From NCBI GenBank assembly GCA_013375405.1, contig JABXJU010000152.1, positions 1 through 10,646 of the forward strand: a DNA stretch of 10,646 nt. Direction: 5' to 3'. The notes under the pieces are model-generated. The model made no database searches. It was not told the origin of the DNA and saw nothing but the letters and a program-made list of their open reading frames with translations. Positions 6,894 to 10,646 of the stretch are shown here, in pieces (within the stretch, counting starts at the first letter, position 1; each line of letters starts with the position of its first letter). The DNA comes from Candidatus Helarchaeota archaeon. Lineage in GTDB: Archaea; Asgardarchaeota; Lokiarchaeia; Helarchaeales; HEL-GB-A. Made by a program: the position numbers and the translations under genes.

Positions 6894-7760
6894 ATGTATA
6901 TGAACGAATTTGAAATTTTTCACCTCATTTACCTAATCATGATATCTGCAATTTCAGTGATTTTCATAGTTCATTCAATTTTGACCCGCAAAAAACTCAC
7001 TATTAAAGAGGCAACGTTTAACGATTATTTCCGCGAATGGTTGGAGCACCATGATGTAAAAACACCGATTGAAGAAATTAAAGGACCACTCCCCCCCTAT
7101 TTAAAATCATTCTTTTTTGCTGGGAAGTGGTATGCGCGTTTAGGAATAAATGCAAATAAAGTTTCCATTTTAGGGGTGATTTGGGGCTTATGGGCCTTGG
7201 AATGCTGGTTTTTAGGCCATACTTGGATTGTTCTCGGAGTTCTATTCCTGATCCTCTCTGGATCGACTGACAGCATCGATGGAGTTGTAGCTTACCTTAC
7301 TGATACTGAAACCGACTTAGGAGCTTACTATGATGCGATCTTAGACAAGTTTGGGGATATCCTATGGGTCCTTGGGCCAATCTACTTCATATTTACTAAT
7401 TCTACTGCTCAAGCAACATATAGCAACTTCTTGCTTATAACTATCACGGTAATCGGGTTGATGGGCCTATTACTTGCTATCATTCAAGAATATTGTCGTG
7501 CAAGGCAACAAGGATTGGGTTTAACTGAAACAAAACCAGTTATTGGTGAGAGGATTTCTCGATTAGGAATGTTTATTATCATATATTCCTGTATTGGATT
7601 CTCAGATCTTTTCACATTGTTAAATCCTTCTCCAGGCTTCCAAAATGTGAATATATGGATGCATATCTATATTATACCGATCTGTTTCATTGTCCTGCTA
7701 ATCTTCTCTATTATCTCCATCATCCAACTGAATAGGCATGCTGTGAAATACCTGAAATAA
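6894..7760 (+). CDS. CDP-alcohol phosphatidyltransferase family membrane protein
   Basis: This enzyme class swaps the CMP of a CDP-activated lipid for an alcohol, making phospholipid head groups in the membrane. The signature DxxDGxxA(R)x8GxxxDxxxD is present as D126, D129, G130, A133, G143, D147 and D151. The Arg that normally follows the Ala is Tyr134. A second family block, EYCRARQQGLGL then GERISRLG (199-224), resembles the RAR...GL...ER...R region of PgsA and archaetidyl transferases. Membrane helices: 8-30, about 90-122, 154-170, 178-198, 224-240 and 256-278. In an archaeon the lipid is probably CDP-archaeol and the product an archaetidyl-glycerol- or inositol-phosphate; the alcohol cannot be read from sequence. 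The N-terminal helix and charged stretch (31-65) are extra to the minimal fold. GGATGGG (6886-6892) suits ATG 6900 (third codon) better than ATG 6894. Confidence 0.87.
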   Translation: MYMNEFEIFHLIYLIMISAISVIFIVHSILTRKKLTIKEATFNDYFREWLEHHDVKTPIEEIKGPLPPYLKSFFFAGKWYARLGINANKVSILGVIWGLWALECWFLGHTWIVLGVLFLILSGSTDSIDGVVAYLTDTETDLGAYYDAILDKFGDILWVLGPIYFIFTNSTAQATYSNFLLITITVIGLMGLLLAIIQEYCRARQQGLGLTETKPVIGERISRLGMFIIIYSCIGFSDLFTLLNPSPGFQNVNIWMHIYIIPICFIVLLIFSIISIIQLNRHAVKYLK

Positions 7761-7770
7761 CTCTAATCCC

Positions 7771-7824
7771 TCTTTTTCTTTTCTGAACGAGGACTCCCAA
7801 AATCATAACTAAATACTTTTTTTT
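7771..7824 (+). terminator. Tandem oligo-T terminators after the phosphatidyltransferase gene
   Basis: Two T-rich runs follow the TAA stop: TCTTTTTCTTTTC (7771-7783) and T8 (7817-7824). Both suit stem-less archaeal termination of the plus-strand gene. The short arms CTAAAT (7809-7814) and ATTTAG (7833-7838) flank the second run, but they enclose a long loop and overlap the end of the facing gene. Confidence 0.45.
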
Positions 7825-7830
7825 GAAAAT

Positions 7831-8382
7831 TCATTTAGGTTTAGGCGATACGATTGTATGTTGATTCGAGCAGAAAAGATCTCCTCCACAATGATATACC
7901 AACTCGAGGTCCTCAATTTTCAATCGTTTTTCTAGCGAGAGGTACTTTCCTTCCTCACAAACTGCCGCCACAACTCGACCCACGAAAAGACTATGGTCCC
8001 CATATTTTTGCACATCCATGACTTTACATTCAAAGTTTGCAACACATTCTTTGATTAAATTTGTCTTGATTATATTAGCCGATATCGGAGTTAATCCAGT
8101 TTCCTCAAATTTATTTACATATCTACCAGAATTCCGCCCACAATATAGCACTTTCTCCACAATTTCCATTGTTGGGAGGTTGACTCCGAATTCTCCCTCC
8201 TCTTTTATCAACGTATGTGTAAAGCGAGTAGGTCCAATGGAAATCCCAAAAATTGGGGGTTGAAAACTAATAGGCGTTGTCCATGCCAATGTTATTATAT
8301 TCTCCTTGGCCGTGATCAAACAAACTATCTTCGGATAGGCAAGACGAAACGCTTGCGAAAGAGGTATGTTTATTTTTGTCAG
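7831..8382 (-). CDS. Flavin-reductase-like FMN-binding split-barrel protein, probable CTG start
   Basis: The protein matches the flavoredoxin/flavin reductase family: NIITLAWTTPISFQPPIFGI, then IGPTRFTHTLIKEEGEFGVN and a C-terminal ECKVMDVQKYGDHSLFVGRV segment. These bind FMN in a split beta-barrel dimer and reduce or transfer flavin electrons in the cytoplasm. The first standard start is TTG at 8319, which would cut the first strand in half. Upstream, the same frame continues to a TAA at 8386-8388 and encodes TKINIPLSQAFRLAYPKIVC, which looks like the family's usual N-terminus (short lead, A-R-L..P.pv.L.T). In that stretch the best start is CTG at 8382, with GGAG (8392-8395) exactly nine bases ahead; the product would be 183 residues, a normal length. 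An ATG at 8391 is followed at once by the TAA and abuts the GGAG. Extra cysteines (CVANF, CGGDLFC) may be functional. Divergent to the LuxE-like gene. Confidence 0.83.
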   Translation of the reverse strand: MTKINIPLSQAFRLAYPKIVCLITAKENIITLAWTTPISFQPPIFGISIGPTRFTHTLIKEEGEFGVNLPTMEIVEKVLYCGRNSGRYVNKFEETGLTPISANIIKTNLIKECVANFECKVMDVQKYGDHSLFVGRVVAAVCEEGKYLSLEKRLKIEDLELVYHCGGDLFCSNQHTIVSPKPK

Positions 8383-8430
8383 ATTTTACATCTCCAAAAA
8401 GTCTATTTACATTTAATATTCTTCTGCTTT

Positions 8431-8440
8431 AGTTTAAAAA
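8431..8440 (-). promoter_or_regulatory. Candidate TATA box for the flavin-reductase-like gene
   Basis: The minus strand reads TTTTTAAACT, centred about 53 bases before the proposed CTG start at 8382. Transcription from about 8410 would keep the GGAG element in a leader of nearly 30 bases, which supports translation from the CTG. Confidence 0.3.
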
Positions 8441-8470
8441 ATTGTTATTGATGATGGAGAAAATGTTTTT

Positions 8471-8596
8471 CTAAATAATGAAGTTGTTTAAATACTCCTC
8501 AGTTGCAGGTTCTGTTTCATAAATATCGGTTTCTTTTATAATTATTCCCAATTCTTTAAGTAATATGAATGTTCTCCGATAAACTCTTTTCTTTTT
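8471..8596 (-). other. Short open frame without a usable start codon; remnant or unusual small gene
   Basis: Between the flavin reductase and LuxE-like genes, one minus-strand frame is open for 41 codons from a TGA (8597-8599) to a TAG (8471-8473). Its translation looks protein-like: KKKRVYRRTFILLKELG, then KETDIYETEPATEEY and NNFII. A strong Shine-Dalgarno-like GAGGAGTG lies just upstream (8600-8607), but the codon after it in this frame is GTG followed directly by TGA. It may be the tail of a decayed gene, a gene with a sequencing error, or chance. I see no family. Confidence 0.2.
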
Positions 8597-8618
8597 TCAC
8601 ACTCCTCTAAATAAAATT

Positions 8619-8649
8619 TTTCATATGAATTTGAAAGAAAACTTTATCT
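8619..8649 (+). promoter_or_regulatory. Promoter element, copy B of the 31-base near-repeat, ahead of the LuxE-like gene
   Basis: This copy begins TTTCATATGAA (8619-8629) and ends GAAAACTTTATCT (8637-8649); it equals copy A (6808-6838) at 28 of 31 positions. Its TATA-like core is centred about 28 bases before ATG 8673, so transcription would start almost at that ATG. The ATG at 8625 lies inside the element, which argues against it as the translation start. A further TTTTTATATA stretch follows at 8651-8660. Confidence 0.55.
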
Positions 8650-8672
8650 CTTTTTATATAAATGATAGTATT

Positions 8673-9857
8673 ATGAGTAGTAGGAAATTCTTTGATGTTT
8701 TAAGGCAAGAGATCAAAAAAACTGCTGAGGATTGTGCATTTTATAACAACTTATGTAAAGAAAAGGATTTTAATTTCGATACACAATTAGATAATTCTAA
8801 TTTAGAAGAAATTCCATATGTGAATTGGAATATTTTCAAAGCCTCAAACAAAATTTTTGATCAATTATTACGGATTCCTTTTAAAACACTATCACACTGG
8901 ACAATCAGCAGTAGTACTTCGGGAGACCCTAGTATTGTCGGACGAGGGCCTGAAGATATTGCAGTTGTTCAAGAGAATTATAAGAGAGTCTTTGAAGAAT
9001 ATTCGCACATGTCATCAATTCAAAAATTAATACTCTTTGCGCCTGCAATGAAATTTTTAAATCGTATGCCGGGAAAATGGAAGGATAAACGTGGCTATTT
9101 ATTCTATAGGGATATTACCAATATTTGGGATATAGATACTACTTTTCTCTTGTATTTAAATCATTTAAAATTATTAGCTTATATAATAACTCATTTTAAA
9201 TTTAAAGCATTCATTGAGGTTAATGGAAAACTTATGAGGAGAGAACTTGAAAATGTCGAAAAGGATCAAATTCCTGCATTAATTGGAAATTCTGCGCCAT
9301 TAATGTATAAAACATTTATTGATTTTAAAAAGAAAAAAGGAAGAACTTTCAGTATGCCGGAAAGCTTTCGCGTTCAAACTGGTGGTGGGGGCTGGTCAGG
9401 TATAAAAGGTCGGTTAAAAACCGACCCTATCGATAAGATAGACTTTATTGAGACCCTCTCAGAATTCTTTAACATAACACCCAACAATTTTGCCGATTGT
9501 TACGGAGCTACAGAGGCGCCTATCGCCTTTGGAGGTCATTGGAGTAAGAAATATAACGATTTTCTCCTTCATGTCGAAAAGGATAGAGCTCGTATTATTA
9601 TACGGGAAGTAGAAACGTTAGAACGGATTAAAAAAACTAATGAACCTGGTATTTTAGAAATTTTAACTCCCTACGGCGTGAAGGGGTATGCCGGCGTTGC
9701 GGTATTAGTAGATGATATTATTGAAATTGTGGATTTTAATAAATGTCCTGAATGCGACCGTGAAAATGTTATTATCTTTCGACATACTGGGCGGCTAACA
9801 CCTGAAATAGGTAAAGGATGTTCCTCTTATACCCGCCTTTTTCCATTTGAAAAATAG
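8673..9857 (+). CDS. LuxE-type acyl-protein synthetase-like adenylating enzyme
   Basis: Residues are counted from the upstream ATG at 8625. The protein belongs to the ANL-like LuxE family, which activates a carboxylic acid with ATP and passes the acyl group to a cysteine or partner protein. Marks: nucleotide-binding loop SSSTSGDPS (95-103), the LuxE hallmark GGGGW (253-257), adenylation motif CYGATE (292-297), VDD (362-364), CPECDRENVIIFRHTGR (374-390) with a Cys pair, and C399 near the end. LuxE of luminous bacteria is acylated on a late Cys; C374, C377 or C399 could play that part. No acyl-CoA reductase (LuxC), thioesterase (LuxD), luciferase or acyl carrier protein is in the window, so the role is open: fatty-acid activation, reduction or modification of a lipid or surface polymer. 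ATG 8673 (MSSRKFF) is preferred because a promoter element overlaps ATG 8625; that would give 394 residues. No Shine-Dalgarno is seen at either. Confidence 0.85.
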   Translation: MSSRKFFDVLRQEIKKTAEDCAFYNNLCKEKDFNFDTQLDNSNLEEIPYVNWNIFKASNKIFDQLLRIPFKTLSHWTISSSTSGDPSIVGRGPEDIAVVQENYKRVFEEYSHMSSIQKLILFAPAMKFLNRMPGKWKDKRGYLFYRDITNIWDIDTTFLLYLNHLKLLAYIITHFKFKAFIEVNGKLMRRELENVEKDQIPALIGNSAPLMYKTFIDFKKKKGRTFSMPESFRVQTGGGGWSGIKGRLKTDPIDKIDFIETLSEFFNITPNNFADCYGATEAPIAFGGHWSKKYNDFLLHVEKDRARIIIREVETLERIKKTNEPGILEILTPYGVKGYAGVAVLVDDIIEIVDFNKCPECDRENVIIFRHTGRLTPEIGKGCSSYTRLFPFEK

Positions 9858-9887
9858 AATTCTCATAGATTTTGAAATATAATCTTC

Positions 9888-10547
9888 CTAAAGAGGAATT
9901 GTTCCTGGAAAAATTATTGTCAACCCATTAATCATATTTACTTCTTCTAATCGCCCATCTAAAGTGATATAAACAATATCATCAATTTTTGCAGCTTCTT
10001 CCGCATTGATATAAAAATCTTTCATCTCAGAAACTTTCCGGATGTTCGAGACAATATATCCTGTCTTTTTATACGGTTTACCTATTTCTAATTGATTGCT
10101 TTGTGCATCTTTTATTATTTCATCGATTAGGGATTGAGCAATTTTGATATGACTGTGATGTGTTGCACGTTGGACTTCTGGTATATCCTCGTTTAAAGGG
10201 AGCAATTCATTTCCTTTCTTCAGTAAAAAAAGGTTATTATCTTTATCTTGTACAATATTTACAGGAAACCCCTTTTCATCAACTGGTGAATAACTTGTTT
10301 TAGTATTCAATGGCCTGATATCTGACGTCACTAAAGGTTTTTTAATTGAGATATTTATTGCTCTATGAAAATAATAGGGTATAACATTGAACATATCACC
10401 CTCCGTTGCTAGTATAATACTTGGATCTTTCAATTCAGGTGATGTGTGAACGAATGCTACTTCTCCTACAACGACTCTATAAACCTCAAATTCACCATTT
10501 ACGTGGCGATTGCCCTTTGTATGAAAAAGTTCCATCATTTTTCTCAT
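9888..10547 (-). CDS. Uncharacterised soluble 219-residue protein
   Basis: I do not recognise a family. The product has no membrane helix, no signal peptide and no cysteine. Residues 18-75 alternate hydrophobic and charged in a beta-rich pattern (EFEVYRVVVGEVAFVHTSPE, then MFNVIPYYFHRAIN). A middle stretch (75-120) contains short turns and DKDNNLFLLKKGNELLPL. Residues 125-150 are helical with a histidine cluster, ATHHSHIKIAQ, and the end (155-219) is beta-rich again, finishing with NGLTIIFPGTIPL. The histidines could bind metal or phosphate, but this is a guess. Starts at 10547, 10538 and 10535 (MRKMMEL) are all possible; a TATA-like element at 10567-10575 suggests a leaderless or nearly leaderless transcript. 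It converges with the LuxE-like gene, 30 bases apart, and a T5 run for minus-strand termination lies inside that gene's end (9850-9854). The single long frame and protein-like composition support a real gene. Confidence 0.72.
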   Translation of the reverse strand: MRKMMELFHTKGNRHVNGEFEVYRVVVGEVAFVHTSPELKDPSIILATEGDMFNVIPYYFHRAINISIKKPLVTSDIRPLNTKTSYSPVDEKGFPVNIVQDKDNNLFLLKKGNELLPLNEDIPEVQRATHHSHIKIAQSLIDEIIKDAQSNQLEIGKPYKKTGYIVSNIRKVSEMKDFYINAEEAAKIDDIVYITLDGRLEEVNMINGLTIIFPGTIPL

Positions 10548-10566
10548 TTTACCACATTTTAATTAA

Positions 10567-10598
10567 TTTTATAACTTAACTTCGACAACTAAAGTTAA
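10567..10598 (-). promoter_or_regulatory. TATA box with adjacent 7-base inverted repeat, ahead of the 219-residue gene
   Basis: The minus strand carries GTTATAAAA (10567-10575), centred 24 bases before ATG 10547. Directly upstream is a perfect inverted repeat, TTAACTT (10576-10582) and AAGTTAA (10592-10598), with a nine-base spacer. A site here would touch the BRE position, where archaeal activators or repressors commonly bind. The last 48 bases of the window (10599-10646) show nothing that can be assigned. Confidence 0.35.
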
Positions 10599-10646
10599 TT
10601 TCACTTATTTTGCTTCCTCTATTTAACCGTACTGGTCCTTCACCCC

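Noticed and set aside
7831..8319. TTG at 8319 as start of the flavin-reductase-like protein
   Set aside because: It would remove the conserved first strand and has no ribosome-binding site; the upstream in-frame sequence continues the family pattern.
8215..8451. Plus-strand open frame of 78 codons
   Set aside because: It overlaps the conserved N-terminal half of the flavin-reductase-like gene on the other strand, and its translation looks like low-complexity shadow sequence.
8382..9857. A lux-type bioluminescence locus formed by the flavin reductase and LuxE-like genes
   Set aside because: The two genes are divergent, there is no luciferase, LuxC or LuxD, and the flavin protein belongs to the split-barrel family rather than the LuxG type.
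9885..9898. TTCCT-AAAG-AGGAA small hairpin between the two convergent genes
   Set aside because: A five-base AT/GC-mixed stem with no T-run on either side; such stems are common by chance.
10622..10646. Minus-strand codons reading GVKDQYG then TAA at the right edge, recalling the end of transketolase-like proteins
   Set aside because: Only seven codons are visible, and transketolase tails usually run longer past this point. The evidence is too short to call a gene.
1..10646. Search for CRISPR arrays, tRNA or rRNA genes, insertion sequences and toxin-antitoxin pairs
   Set aside because: No regularly spaced repeats, cloverleaf-like GC-rich segments, transposase motifs or paired small genes were seen.

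Overview
The window looks archaeal. At the left edge is the 5' half of fwdC, a subunit of tungsten/molybdenum formylmethanofuran dehydrogenase, which belongs to the archaeal methanofuran/tetrahydromethanopterin C1 pathway. Gene starts carry archaeal-type BRE/TATA elements about 25-30 bases ahead, some placed as if for leaderless transcripts, and some genes end in plain oligo-T runs. The DNA is AT-rich, and two products combine a surface-type membrane anchor with many N-glycosylation sequons. An Asgard archaeon would fit this mix (methanofuran C1 enzymes, membrane-fused hydrolase, LuxE-like enzyme), but that is inference: the window holds no ribosomal or eukaryotic-signature marker to prove it.

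Layout, left to right: (1) fwdC, minus strand, cut by the edge. (2) A divergent intergenic region with a 12/11-base inverted repeat. (3) A 609-residue alpha/beta hydrolase fused to a polytopic C-terminal domain that resembles a degenerate CPBP (CAAX-protease-like) module. (4) A 180-residue cysteine-containing orphan. (5) Convergent with it, ending two bases away, an overlapping minus-strand pair: a radical SAM/HhH protein and its usual DUF4130 partner, the putative DNA modification/repair pair. (6) A membrane-anchored extracytoplasmic metallophosphoesterase, minus strand. (7) A CDP-alcohol phosphatidyltransferase, plus strand, probably making an archaeal phospholipid head group. (8) A flavin-reductase-like split-barrel protein, minus strand, whose real start seems to be a CTG. 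(9) A LuxE-type acyl-protein synthetase-like enzyme, plus strand. (10) A 219-residue protein of unknown function, minus strand.

Most genes stand alone, with strand switches and their own promoters. The only clear operon is the radical SAM/DUF4130 pair. Themes are membrane and surface biochemistry (hydrolase, phosphoesterase, lipid synthase, acyl-activating enzyme) plus C1 metabolism and a putative DNA-base modification or repair pair. The most useful new observation is a near-identical 31-base element (28 of 31 positions) ahead of both the phosphatidyltransferase and the LuxE-like gene. It contains a BRE/TATA-like core, suggests the two genes share regulation, and moves the LuxE-like start 48 bases downstream of the longest reading frame. 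No tRNA, rRNA, CRISPR array, insertion sequence or obvious new defence system is visible.
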